Assembly: GCF_005049045.1 (NCBI RefSeq)
Contig: NZ_SUPK01000001.1
Coordinates: 682,001-746,000 of the forward strand
From: Cohnella pontilimi
GTDB taxonomy: Bacteria; Bacillota; Bacilli; Paenibacillales; Paenibacillaceae
Length of the DNA: 64,000 bases
Direction: 5' to 3'
Under the pieces are notes generated by a model. The model made no database searches and was not told where the DNA came from. It saw only the letters and a list, made by a program, of their open reading frames with translations. The translations under genes were made by a program, and so were the position numbers. Within the stretch, counting starts at the first letter, position 1; every line of letters begins with the position of its first letter. This document shows, one piece after another, positions 54,335-62,622 of the stretch.

Positions 54335-54994
54335 CTACGTATCCGACGACAATTCCACCAGAAACTGCATGATATTCGTTTTGGTGATCCGGCCGATCAC
54401 TTCAAGCTTGCCCTTCATTTCCGGCGATTCAAGCGGGCGCACGACCGGCAGCCCGCCGATCTGATTCTCCAGCATTTTGCTGGCGGCCTTCCACAGGGTA
54501 TCCTCAGGAAGCACCGTTATAATTCGAGGAAGTCTTGTCATCACCATGCTGATCGGAATGGAGGCGGCAGCCGGATTCCCCAGTGCGACCTTGAGCAAAT
54601 CTTTGGCGGACACCATGCCGGACAAGCAGCCTTGCGCGTCGGTTACCGAAAGCATGCCCGTGTTTTCCGTAAACAAGGAGATGACCGCGTCGTTCACTGT
54701 CGCTTGCTCCGAAATGACGAACGGCCGGCTCATCAAATCCTGCACTTTCAGATTCGTGAGCTTGTCTTTCAGCCGGCCGACGGAGGATTGCTCCTTGCCG
54801 AGAAAATACCCCACCTTCGGCTTCGCGTCAAGATGGCCAAGCATGATCAGCACCGATAAATCCGATCGGATCGTGGGACGGCTGAGCCCGAGATGTTCGG
54901 CGATTTGTTCTCCCGTAACCGGCGCATGCCGCTTCACCAAATCGATAATCTCCGATTGTCTGCGCGTGAGTTCGATACGGAATTCCCCCTTCAA
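54335..54994 (-). CDS. ccpN: CcpN-type catabolite repressor of gluconeogenesis
   Basis: About 213-219 residues, with an N-terminal winged helix (IELTRRQSEIIDLVKRHAPVT) and two CBS domains (about 80-140 and 145-205). CcpN represses gapB and pckA in the presence of glucose. The start is uncertain. TTG at 54994 has no good Shine-Dalgarno, while AAGGGGG lies eight bases before an in-frame ATC at 54974-54976, the site that aligns with B. subtilis CcpN. A longer frame crosses the tal terminator and is not believable. Followed by ppsR 18 bases on. Confidence 0.93.
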   Translation of the reverse strand: MKGEFRIELTRRQSEIIDLVKRHAPVTGEQIAEHLGLSRPTIRSDLSVLIMLGHLDAKPKVGYFLGKEQSSVGRLKDKLTNLKVQDLMSRPFVISEQATVNDAVISLFTENTGMLSVTDAQGCLSGMVSAKDLLKVALGNPAAASIPISMVMTRLPRIITVLPEDTLWKAASKMLENQIGGLPVVRPLESPEMKGKLEVIGRITKTNIMQFLVELSSDT

Positions 54995-54998
54995 CCCG

Positions 54999-55028
54999 TA
55001 CAAAAGCCGCTTCGTGATGAAGCGGCTT
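54999..55028 (-). terminator. terminator of tal
   Basis: On the minus strand AAGCCGCTTC-ATCAC-GAAGCGGCTT is followed by TTGT. It lies just past the tal stop and immediately before the start of ccpN. Confidence 0.8.
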
Positions 55029-55035
55029 GTTGGCG

Positions 55036-55683
55036 TTACATTTTCGGAACCTTCTCCCAATCTTTCAGGAACCGCTCGATTCCGACGTCCGTCAGCGGAT
55101 GTTTCCATAAGGACGGAAGCAGCGAGCCGGGGATCGTCGCGATATGGGCGCCGGCCAAGGCCGCTTGCTCCACATGCCCGATTCCCCGAATACTGGCCGC
55201 GATAATTTCCGATCGCAAGCCGTACAGGTCAAGGATTTCGCGAAGATCGCGGATCAGTTGCATGCCGTCCACTCCGATATCGTCAAGCCGGCCAACGAAA
55301 GGACTGATGTACGTAGCGCCGGCTTTGGCGGCCATCAAGCCTTGCGCAACGCTGAAGATGAGCGTAACGTTCGTTTTGATGCCTTCTTGGGCCAGCCGGT
55401 GAGTCGCTTCCAAGCCGGCTTCGGTCATCGGCAACTTGATCACGACATTGGGCGCCCATTCGGCAATTTCGTGCGCTTCTTTCAGCATGCCGTCGACTTC
55501 GAGACTGATGACTTCGGCGCTGACGGGCCCGCTTACAATCGAAGTGATTTCTTGAATCACTTCTTTAAACACGCGGCCTTCCTTGGCGATCAGCGAAGGG
55601 TTGGTCGTTACGCCGTCCACGAGGCCTAGTTTGACGATGCGTTTGATTTCTTCGATATTACCAGTATCCAGAAAAAATTTCAC
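55036..55683 (-). CDS. tal: fructose-6-phosphate aldolase/transaldolase
   Basis: 215-residue small transaldolase (TalC/MipB). The Schiff-base lysine is in VVIKLPMT (about 84). [14 protein letters not shown] near the N-terminus is the family motif. The start is GTG at 55681-55683 after GGAAGGA. It lies between glpX and ccpN. Confidence 0.94.
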   Translation of the reverse strand: MKFFLDTGNIEEIKRIVKLGLVDGVTTNPSLIAKEGRVFKEVIQEITSIVSGPVSAEVISLEVDGMLKEAHEIAEWAPNVVIKLPMTEAGLEATHRLAQEGIKTNVTLIFSVAQGLMAAKAGATYISPFVGRLDDIGVDGMQLIRDLREILDLYGLRSEIIAASIRGIGHVEQAALAGAHIATIPGSLLPSLWKHPLTDVGIERFLKDWEKVPKM

Positions 55684-55749
55684 GTAGCAACATCCTTCCG
55701 CAGCATGATTTGGGTCGGGATAAGAATAACCGGAATGTCTGTTTTTTAA

Positions 55750-56730
55750 TCACGGTCCGGCGGCCGGCTGTGTCGATAAGTGATGAACGGTCAGGTCATG
55801 AACAGTTCGGATAAAGCGAATCGTCTTCGTGCCGGCGCGCATCACAAGCGATTGCGTCTCGGCCCGCTGCTCCGGCAAATATCGCACGCCTCCGAGAAAT
55901 TCGCCCGGCGTAACCCCCGTGGCCGCGAAAATGACTTCACCCTTGCCCACCATATCTTCCGTCTTGAGCAGCTTGTATGGATCCTCGATTCCCATGGCGA
56001 TGCATCGGCTATATTCACCTGCATCGGCGGGCATCAATCGCCCCTGCAGTTCCCCGCCCAAGCATCGCAGTGCGGCAGCCGCCAATACACCCTCTGAAGC
56101 TCCGCCGGATCCGACATACAGATCGATTCCCGATTCTGCAAATGCCGGGGCCATTGCGCCCGCCACGTCCCCGTCGGGAAGAAACTTCAGGCGCACGCCG
56201 ACTTTGCGAAGACTGCGGATTAATTCTTCATGGCGCCGGCGGTCCAGAATCATCACCGTCAATTCCGATACCGGCTTGTGCAATTCCTCCGCCGCCTTCT
56301 GCACCGTGAGCTCGATCGGATCCGTCAGCTTCAGCTTGCCGACCAGCCCCGGCCCCACGGCCAGCTTCTCCATATACATGTCGGGAACGCGCATCAGCCC
56401 TCCCTTGGCCGACAAGACCGCAACGGACATCGCATTGTTCAGCCCTTTGGCCACGATATCCGTGCCTTCCAGCGCATCCACCGCGACGTCCACCTCAGGT
56501 CCGTCCGTATCGCCAACCTGTTCGCCCACATATAACCTGTGCGTTTCGTCCTGTTCCCCTTCCCCGATGATGACCGCCCCGCGGATCGGCACAGAATCGA
56601 ACATGGCATGCATCACGCGTACGGCGGACGCGGCCGCGGCGAATTTGTCGCCCCGTCCCATCCAAGGCGCCGCCGCCAACGCCGCCATCTCGGTGACACG
56701 AACAATATCAAGCGCTAGCTCCCTCTCCAT
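55750..56730 (-). CDS. glpX: class II fructose-1,6-bisphosphatase
   Basis: 326-residue GlpX phosphatase of gluconeogenesis. Metal-binding acidic motifs are GEGEQDE and DALEGTDIV, and the SGGASEGVLAA segment is conserved. I chose the second codon (ATG, 56728-56730), eight bases from GAGGG. It probably forms a transcript with tal. Confidence 0.95.
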   Translation of the reverse strand: MERELALDIVRVTEMAALAAAPWMGRGDKFAAAASAVRVMHAMFDSVPIRGAVIIGEGEQDETHRLYVGEQVGDTDGPEVDVAVDALEGTDIVAKGLNNAMSVAVLSAKGGLMRVPDMYMEKLAVGPGLVGKLKLTDPIELTVQKAAEELHKPVSELTVMILDRRRHEELIRSLRKVGVRLKFLPDGDVAGAMAPAFAESGIDLYVGSGGASEGVLAAAALRCLGGELQGRLMPADAGEYSRCIAMGIEDPYKLLKTEDMVGKGEVIFAATGVTPGEFLGGVRYLPEQRAETQSLVMRAGTKTIRFIRTVHDLTVHHLSTQPAAGP

Positions 56731-56768
56731 CACCCAAACCCTCTTCCGTTTTGGAAGTCATTGTATAT

Positions 56769-56796
56769 GGTATAACACATTTATATTTATGACACA
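56769..56796 (-). promoter_or_regulatory. candidate CcpN operators in the glpX promoter
   Basis: On the minus strand TGTGTTATACC (56769-56779) and TGTGTCATAAA (56786-56796) each match 10 of 11 positions of the CcpN consensus TRTGHYATAYW. They sit 17 bases apart within a TTGTGT-N17-TATACC promoter. Confidence 0.6.
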
Positions 56797-56893
56797 ATAT
56801 ATATCCTCCGAACTTCGCGCATAGTTTTCGGTTCAAATGTTCATGCTGACTATGGAATCCCAGAACGTACCGGAAAGGAACGAGGTTCTCTCC

Positions 56894-57508
56894 ATGGCGA
56901 ATGTGAATTTGGCGATCGTGTATTACAGTTCGACCGGCACCAACTATCAGTTAGCCCAATGGGCGGCGGAAGGCGGCAAAGAAGCCGGCGCGGAAGTGAC
57001 CATTTACAAGGTGCCGGAGCTGGCGCCGCAGTCGGTCATCGACGCCAATCCGGCTTGGAAAGCGCACGTAGAGGCGACCCGCGACATCCCCGTTGTTACG
57101 ACGGACGATATCGTGCGATCGGATGCGATTATTTTCAGCACGCCGACCCGCTTCGGCAATGTGGCGTCACAAATGAAACAATTTCTCGACACGTCAGGCG
57201 GCATTTGGTTCCACGGCAAAACCGTCAATAAAGTGGTCAGCGCCATGACTTCCGCCCAAAACGCGCACGGAGGGCAAGAAGCGACAATATTGTCCCTCTA
57301 CACGTCGATGTATCATTGGGGTGCGATCGTGGCGGCGCCGGGTTACACCGACCCCGTTCTCTATGCGGCCGGCGGGAACCCATACGGAACCAGCGTAAGC
57401 GTCGATCAAGACGGCAAAATTCAAGGGGATCCCCGGGGCGCGGTGGTTCATCAAGCCAAGCGTGTCGTGATGATCGCCGATTGGGTGAAACGGGGCATGA
57501 ACGCATAG
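56894..57508 (+). CDS. wrbA: WrbA-type NAD(P)H:quinone oxidoreductase
   Basis: 204-residue flavodoxin-fold protein. The FMN loop YYSSTGTNYQLA, the PTRFGNVASQMKQFLD segment and the GGQEATILSLYTSMYHWG block are WrbA hallmarks. It reduces quinones by two electrons. The ATG at 56894 has GAGG at eight bases. It is divergent from glpX and ends in a strong terminator. Confidence 0.94.
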   Translation: MANVNLAIVYYSSTGTNYQLAQWAAEGGKEAGAEVTIYKVPELAPQSVIDANPAWKAHVEATRDIPVVTTDDIVRSDAIIFSTPTRFGNVASQMKQFLDTSGGIWFHGKTVNKVVSAMTSAQNAHGGQEATILSLYTSMYHWGAIVAAPGYTDPVLYAAGGNPYGTSVSVDQDGKIQGDPRGAVVHQAKRVVMIADWVKRGMNA

Positions 57509-57513
57509 ACAGA

Positions 57514-57542
57514 CGAAAGCCCCTGGTGACCAGGGGCTTTCG
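57514..57542 (+). terminator. terminator of wrbA
   Basis: CGAAAGCCCCTGG-TGA-CCAGGGGCTTTCG, a perfect 13-bp stem six bases after the wrbA stop. Confidence 0.85.
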
Positions 57543-57723
57543 CGTGCTATAGGGTTGCGCACGGGTCATTGTCACTTGGAAATTCTAGAATTCCTGTGTA
57601 CGATTCTTCCACCATCGGCTTGTCTTATTTTATTTCCTCTACTTGATCAACCATTATTCTATTTCGGTTCAGATTTATTGTCTTAAATTGTATTCCTTTG
57701 ACTACAAATATCTTCTCAAATGA

Positions 57724-57900
57724 ATGAACTATAAAACGGAGATTGGTCTTCACAAAGTCGATGCAAACGGGAAAGTCACTTCTGTATGGCCATCGCGGGT
57801 GGGTAACGTTAATGTGACAAATGACAGGCTCATATGCGAGTTTTATGATAACAGTGGCTTCGTTATACTGGACGGTTCAGGCCGCTTAATGCTCAAAGTA
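57724..57900 (+). pseudogene. fragment resembling a DUF5050-like repeat protein
   Basis: The frame begins MNYKTEIGLHKVDANGKVT and continues to SGRLMLKV with a beta-propeller-like LHKVDANGK / NVNVTNDRL / FVILDGSGR pattern seen in DUF5050 proteins. After about 60 codons the same frame turns into unrelated sequence. No ribosome-binding site precedes it. A truncated remnant is the simplest reading. The frame stays open to 58143. Confidence 0.4.
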
Positions 57901-58001
57901 ACAGTTCTGATTACACGTGTTCTAACTCCGATGAGGTTTTCTTCCAAGACACGAATAACTCCGCATTTGAAAATATTCGTTAAGGAACTGCCCGTTTGCT
58001 G

Positions 58002-58032
58002 CACCAGGCTGCCGATCATAGGCAGCCTGGTG
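58002..58032. other. perfect 12-bp hairpin
   Basis: CACCAGGCTGCC (58002-58013) pairs with GGCAGCCTGGTG (58021-58032) around GATCATA. It could be a terminator stem of a lost gene or the internal hairpin of a repeated element. No T-run follows. Confidence 0.6.
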
Positions 58033-58096
58033 TCGTTGAACTATCATGTTTACGCTGGTTGGGACGAACGATCCGGCATCATTTTGGAAGCTGTGC

Positions 58097-58603
58097 TCAA
58101 GGTTTACGTCCGTTCGGTGTGGATTGCCGGTTTTCACGTTTAGATGCGCCTAATCCATGTCGAGCTATCGTCATGCGAATTAGCGGCGAGCCTATGATGG
58201 TCGGCAGGAACCAAAGAAGCCAGGAAGGTATACCGATCCATTTGGACACTGCTTCACCATTCACCACCAGCACTGCGGTGATTACTCCGATGTAGGAGCC
58301 CAGCATTCCGTTGATATGATGCTTCAGCCAATGCTGCTTTTGCCGCTTTCTCGCCAAGTACCCATATAAAGCGAATGCATACGAGAAAAGAGCGATAAAA
58401 AAGAGAAACGCAAGCTCGGACCACTTCATCACTGACATTGCCAAAGCTGTCACCGCCACCGCCACATAGCTGCCATGATACACTTCGCCCGCCAGAGTAT
58501 GTACTCCCTTCTTCTTTCGAGCGAAAACGGATATCGTCCCGCAGATCAAACAAATGGCACCGGCAATGATATGGAACACCAACAACATGCTGAACAAAGT
58601 CAT
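58097..58603 (-). CDS. DUF2306-like membrane protein under TetR control
   Basis: 168 residues with four to five hydrophobic helices. MLLVFHIIAGAICLICGTIS, then KKGVHTLAGEVYHG with its paired His, and HHINGMLGSYIGVIT fit the DUF2306-like family of predicted membrane proteins. The ATG at 58601-58603 follows GGAGGGTGATT. A palindrome of the TetR type lies 24 bases upstream. Confidence 0.75.
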   Translation of the reverse strand: MTLFSMLLVFHIIAGAICLICGTISVFARKKKGVHTLAGEVYHGSYVAVAVTALAMSVMKWSELAFLFFIALFSYAFALYGYLARKRQKQHWLKHHINGMLGSYIGVITAVLVVNGEAVSKWIGIPSWLLWFLPTIIGSPLIRMTIARHGLGASKRENRQSTPNGRKP

Positions 58604-58626
58604 AATATTAATCACCCTCCTTTTAT

Positions 58627-58641
58627 TTGAACAGCGTTCAA
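58627..58641. promoter_or_regulatory. TetR-type operator upstream of the DUF2306-like gene
   Basis: TTGAAC-AGC-GTTCAA is a perfect 6-3-6 inverted repeat. It is nearly the same as the site upstream of the tetR gene. Confidence 0.8.
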
Positions 58642-58661
58642 TTATATTCAAAAGAAAAAGC

Positions 58662-59294
58662 CTAGCTATGCAAGGCTTTATATAACATCTCCATCGCATG
58701 ACGCATAAGTTTCTCGGTTCGCTGTTGATTGAACATGGGCATCTGAATCGAGAGCGAGACGATACCATGCATCGCAGCCCAAAGCAAGTCACTAGCCGTC
58801 TCCGGGCTCTCCGCCCGTAACACTCCCTGCTCCATCGCATCGCGAACTGTGCGTAACAAGACGTCGAACGCTTGCACGCGAGGAATCTTCTGGATACCTT
58901 GCGGCTCCATTAAATAATCAATACGCCACATGAACATGAGTTGATAATAAGCGGGATGCTCCAGACCAAAAGTGACGTAGGCTTCACCTAAACGTCCCAG
59001 CCGCTCCCACATATCGGTACCACCGGACGCCGCCGCCTCCAGCCTCTCCGTGAACCGCATGAATGCATCGTCAACAACAAGAAAGAGCAGGTCATCCTTA
59101 TCGCGAAAATACACATACAGCGTCGCTGGTGAATAACCGATTCGCTCCGCCAGTTTACGCATTGAGAAGTTGCTGTAACCGAGCTCAACGAATAATTGGC
59201 CTGCTGTCCGGAGGATGTGGGCACGGAGTTCTTCTTTTTGTTCTTTCTGGCGCCGCCGAATGATGGTTCTCTTGTCGGTTCTGGGACGGTCCAT
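58662..59294 (-). CDS. TetR-family repressor
   Basis: 210 residues. The N-terminal TetR helix-turn-helix (LRTAGQLFVELGYSNFSMRKLAERIGYSPATLYVYFRDK, about 28-66) is followed by a divergent helical ligand domain. The ATG is seven bases after AAGGAGA. It precedes the membrane-protein gene, and both have matching operators, so it probably represses itself and that gene. Confidence 0.92.
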   Translation of the reverse strand: MDRPRTDKRTIIRRRQKEQKEELRAHILRTAGQLFVELGYSNFSMRKLAERIGYSPATLYVYFRDKDDLLFLVVDDAFMRFTERLEAAASGGTDMWERLGRLGEAYVTFGLEHPAYYQLMFMWRIDYLMEPQGIQKIPRVQAFDVLLRTVRDAMEQGVLRAESPETASDLLWAAMHGIVSLSIQMPMFNQQRTEKLMRHAMEMLYKALHS

Positions 59295-59306
59295 TATGAA
59301 GTCTCC

Positions 59307-59331
59307 TTTAAGTGAACACAGTTCAATTAAA
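59307..59331. promoter_or_regulatory. TetR-type operator upstream of tetR
   Basis: TTTAAGTGAAC-ACA-GTTCAATTAAA is an 11-3-11 inverted repeat with one mismatch, sharing GAAC-NNN-GTTCAA with the site at 58627-58641. Confidence 0.8.
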
Positions 59332-59393
59332 GTGTAAATGAAATTGCCGATCCCTGCAAGCAGATTATGGAATCAAGTCATAATTACGGCAAC

Positions 59394-59421
59394 AGGCTGC
59401 CGTTCAATTGAACGGCAGCCT
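59394..59421. repeat. 28-base perfect palindrome
   Basis: AGGCTGCCGTTCAA is followed directly by its reverse complement. It may act as a terminator stem for the genes on either side, or as a further GTTCAA/TTGAAC site. T-runs are absent. Confidence 0.6.
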
Positions 59422-59492
59422 TCATCATCCATGTGGTATCGTACCTGATCGCTTAATAACGCAAAGATCATTCCGGCATATGGACTCCTCAC

Positions 59493-61112
59493 TTAGGAAT
59501 GACGATCAAAAACGTCATTCCTAAGGTTTTCACTTTCAGCAGCCGGTTGATTCTCCGTCCGCCACTTCCCGTTAATCCAAGTCGCCAGGAAGGACATTCC
59601 TCCGAGAATGAGCAGCACCAGCACTTTATACAGCACTTGTTCCCCGCTCAAGTCCAGGAAGATCGCTTTAAAGGCGACGAACAACAGAACTGCAGATCCG
59701 AACCAGCGGAACGTCATTTGCCGGCGGTAAGCTCCCCAGAGGAAGAGCAGCAGCGCATAGACTCCCCACACGACCGAAAGCGTCAGGCTCAAGGACATCT
59801 CTGCCGAGTCCGGTGCGTATTCCTCAAATGCATTTTCGATTTGAAGAGTGAGCAAGCCACCTACAATTAAGTGGGCGAACAGCGCGAATATTTGCGACAG
59901 CAGCTCTTGCGTCTTGTCGTTTCCGAACGGGACGACACGGTTCAGCGAGAAGTAAAATCCGAGCGCGGAAAGCAGCATCCACGCGGCTGCGCCGGAGTTG
60001 AGGAACGGGATGTACGTGCCGAACCATTCCCCGCGCGGCGTATCCCATGTCACGATGTACCAGTAAATCCCCACGATCAGCCAAATCCCTACTGCGCCAA
60101 CATTCAGCAATAAACCGCCTGGATATCGACGCGCGCCCCAAGCGAGAAGGACGGCGATTCCGCCCCACAGGAACACGCTGACGATCGGCTTCGTTTCCAT
60201 TCCGCTGCCCAAATGCGTCGCTGCGATCAGAAGCAGCATCAATCCAGCGAGCATTGGGACGGCGGAAGCCAATCCGATTTTACCCGTGAAGCGATAAGTC
60301 AGCACGCCCACAATGCCATAGATGACACCCAAGAACGCTAAAACGTACCCGTAGTGCAGATCTCCATCCAGGATGAGCATCGCCCAAAAACCGAACAGCA
60401 TGCCGTTCGCGAGACTTAGATATAGATTCCATCCATCGAAGCAGCGGTTGTTTTTCCAGGAAGAGATCATAAAACCGGCAATATAAAACACGAAAGCGGC
60501 GAGCGCATATCGCAGCGGCAGGCTCCACAAACCTTCCGTTGGCGGGTCGAAGTGGAAGAAATAAACGACATATAGCAGCCAGGAACCGAAGAAAGGCGCG
60601 ATTCTGAGCTCCGACCAGCCTTTGGCGATGCTGAGGAAGAAAAATGCGGCGTTCAGCACCAGCAAATATAGAAACAGCGCGAAAACTTGGTCCGTGGCCG
60701 GCTGCATCAACAGCGGGGACAACAGTCCGCCCGCAAAGGAAATGTTCATGAGCAGGCGCGAGTCGAAACGGTACGCATACGCGGTCAGCGAGGCCGTGAT
60801 GCCGATCATGCCGATGAAGACGGATCCGGAGCTCCAGAGTTCGTAATAAATGCCCGCAAACGAGAACGTGGCGTAGAGCAGGCTGGTTCCCAGCCCGATG
60901 ATAATTTCACCCGTTACCGTCTGACGCTTATGCAGCGCCAGCGCCAGACCACCAACGCACAAACCCGCACCGCACAGCAGTCCCAGCCCGATTTTCATCG
61001 GATCCGTAATCCAGCCCTGATCGATCGAATATTTGAACAAGGTGACGAAAGCCGTCAAAATCAGCAGCACACCCAGCAATGAAGTCCAATGTTTCCGAAA
61101 CGTCGCGTTCAT
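59493..61112 (-). CDS. DUF2339 polytopic membrane protein
   Basis: 539 residues with roughly fourteen membrane helices and no extended soluble part. The repeated GIIIGLGTSLLYATFSFA and SLTAYAYRFDSRLLMNISFAGGLLSPLL pattern fits DUF2339. The function is unknown. The ATG overlaps the stop of the upstream gene by four bases. Confidence 0.85.
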   Translation of the reverse strand: MNATFRKHWTSLLGVLLILTAFVTLFKYSIDQGWITDPMKIGLGLLCGAGLCVGGLALALHKRQTVTGEIIIGLGTSLLYATFSFAGIYYELWSSGSVFIGMIGITASLTAYAYRFDSRLLMNISFAGGLLSPLLMQPATDQVFALFLYLLVLNAAFFFLSIAKGWSELRIAPFFGSWLLYVVYFFHFDPPTEGLWSLPLRYALAAFVFYIAGFMISSWKNNRCFDGWNLYLSLANGMLFGFWAMLILDGDLHYGYVLAFLGVIYGIVGVLTYRFTGKIGLASAVPMLAGLMLLLIAATHLGSGMETKPIVSVFLWGGIAVLLAWGARRYPGGLLLNVGAVGIWLIVGIYWYIVTWDTPRGEWFGTYIPFLNSGAAAWMLLSALGFYFSLNRVVPFGNDKTQELLSQIFALFAHLIVGGLLTLQIENAFEEYAPDSAEMSLSLTLSVVWGVYALLLFLWGAYRRQMTFRWFGSAVLLFVAFKAIFLDLSGEQVLYKVLVLLILGGMSFLATWINGKWRTENQPAAESENLRNDVFDRHS

Positions 61113-61837
61113 TTCACGACATCCTCCCCGTAAACCTCAATTTGTGTGTTGCGTTTTCCAAATACCCGTCCCGAAAACCTTGCGATACCGAGCAGCAGCA
61201 TACAGAGAGCCAATGCGATGATTTCGAGCTCAAGCAAATACCAAGGCCACGGAGGCAGCAAATCGAGCAGCGAGGCGGTATCCGGCTTGCGGGCGACAAA
61301 CATGAAGTTCTCACCCGTCGCCTTATTCGCGATGCCGGCTGCAAGCGCAAACCCATTCAGCCATCCCCAGGCACGCCACACCGAGCGCAGGTTGGGCCGA
61401 TAGCCATCGATCACCGCCATGTAGACGCCTGCTCCCACAATCGCCGCATGTGCGATGAAAAAGTGAAAATAGCGGAAGTTCGGAAACGTCTCGTCCAGGT
61501 TTGGTGTTAACAACGCTTGCGTCGCTCCCAAAATGCCGAGAAAGAATGCGATGTCGTAAAGCTTGCGGCAGCGCGTGATCAGTGTGATGGCGGAAACCCA
61601 TAAGGTGATCGTGCACAGCTGGAAAGGAAGCGCATGAAGCCCCCAATTATCCGTAACTCCGTACCACGTGTAGAGCGACAACTCGGTTCCGATCAGGATG
61701 GCCGCCAATGAAAGTCTCAGCTTCCGGTCTCTCGCTTCGACGCGAATTAGGTTCCGGAAGCCGATGATGAGCGCGGCCGCCGCGATCGCAAAAACGATGC
61801 CTGCCCAATGGGCGGCGGTAAACGGTACGAACGCCAT
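61109..61837 (-). CDS. YwaF/TIGR02206 family membrane protein
   Basis: 242 residues with six to seven helices. The sequence FTAAHWAGIVFAIA, then LPFQLCTITLWVSAITLIT and FFIAHAAIVGAGVYM, matches the TIGR02206 (YwaF) family. It is expected to be in the cell membrane. The role is unknown. The ATG follows AAGGGGAGA. Confidence 0.88.
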   Translation of the reverse strand: MAFVPFTAAHWAGIVFAIAAAALIIGFRNLIRVEARDRKLRLSLAAILIGTELSLYTWYGVTDNWGLHALPFQLCTITLWVSAITLITRCRKLYDIAFFLGILGATQALLTPNLDETFPNFRYFHFFIAHAAIVGAGVYMAVIDGYRPNLRSVWRAWGWLNGFALAAGIANKATGENFMFVARKPDTASLLDLLPPWPWYLLELEIIALALCMLLLGIARFSGRVFGKRNTQIEVYGEDVVK

Positions 61838-61907
61838 CCGACTCTCCCCTTCCGTGCTGAAGTCGATTTGTGATTCCGGTTATCACAGCTTCATTGTAGA
61901 AAAACGG

Positions 61908-61940
61908 CATAAAAAAAATAGTACCATCTTCACATGGTAC
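61908..61940 (-). terminator. terminator of the two-component operon
   Basis: On the minus strand GTACCAT-GTGAAG-ATGGTAC (61921-61940) is followed by T8. The stem overlaps the response-regulator stop codon. Confidence 0.85.
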
Positions 61941-62622
61941 CATTCGTGTCTTCGTGTTTATCGCCGATGAGCCCCATCTCTCTCGCCTTCCGTGCCGCCT
62001 CTTTGGAGCCGGGGAGGTTCAGCTTTTTCAACACGTGATTGATATGGTTCTTGACGGTTCGGATGGAGATGAACAGCCGCTCCGCAATCTGCGACTGCGA
62101 ATATCCTTCGTCCACCAACTCCAGCAGCTGCAACTCCGACGGCGTCACCAGATCCCTCATTTTGCGCACCTCGAATTCCCGCTCCAGCCGCTTCAGCCTT
62201 TGAAACTCTTGGCGCATCTGTTCCGCAGCTTCCGGGCTGATCGCCGACCGCCTAGCATAAGCCGAACGGATGGCTCCGGGCAAAGCCTCAAAATCGGACT
62301 TGATCTGATAGTCGATCGCTCCGGCTTGGAAGGAACGGAAAATGAATTCCTTTTCCTCCATCGAGGTCAGCATGATCACCCGGGCGCCCGTCGACGCGGC
62401 GGTTTCTTCCGCGAGCCCGATGCCCGCGGGTTCACCGTGCAGCATGATGTCCATCAATACGACATCGGGGCCGGCTTCCGACGCTTGCAGCGCTTCCCGT
62501 AAGCGGGTCGCGTTGTCGGCCGTTAACGTAACGGTGATATCCGGCTGACTGTTCAAGTAGGAGGTCAAACCCCGCTGCCAATCCGGATCATCCTCCACGA
62601 TCCACACCCGTATTTCCGACAT
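61930..62622 (-). CDS. NarL/FixJ-type response regulator
   Basis: 230 residues. The receiver domain has the acidic pocket VEDDPDW, the phosphoacceptor in VVLMDIML (about 57), and the conserved Thr and Lys in MLTS and YQIKSD. The C-terminal LuxR helix-turn-helix is DEGYSQSQIAERLFISIRTVKNHINH. I chose the ATG at 62620-62622, eight bases from GGAGG. It overlaps the kinase gene by 35 bases. It is the output of the adjoining kinase. Confidence 0.92.
   Translation of the reverse strand: MSEIRVWIVEDDPDWQRGLTSYLNSQPDITVTLTADNATRLREALQASEAGPDVVLMDIMLHGEPAGIGLAEETAASTGARVIMLTSMEEKEFIFRSFQAGAIDYQIKSDFEALPGAIRSAYARRSAISPEAAEQMRQEFQRLKRLEREFEVRKMRDLVTPSELQLLELVDEGYSQSQIAERLFISIRTVKNHINHVLKKLNLPGSKEAARKAREMGLIGDKHEDTNGTM

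Larger units (their letters stand above)
57543..58096. other. low-coding stretch with a degraded gene and a hairpin
   Basis: AT-rich compared with its surroundings at the left. It contains one fragment-like reading frame (57724 onward) and one large hairpin (58002-58032). No intact gene is supported. Confidence 0.5.

Noticed and set aside
54995-55108. 38-codon N-terminal extension of ccpN
   Set aside because: It crosses the tal terminator hairpin and overlaps the tal coding region, with no similarity to CcpN proteins.
57724-58143. 139-residue intact hypothetical protein
   Set aside because: Only the first 60 codons look protein-like, there is no ribosome-binding site, and the frame passes through a perfect hairpin. 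Treated as a remnant instead.
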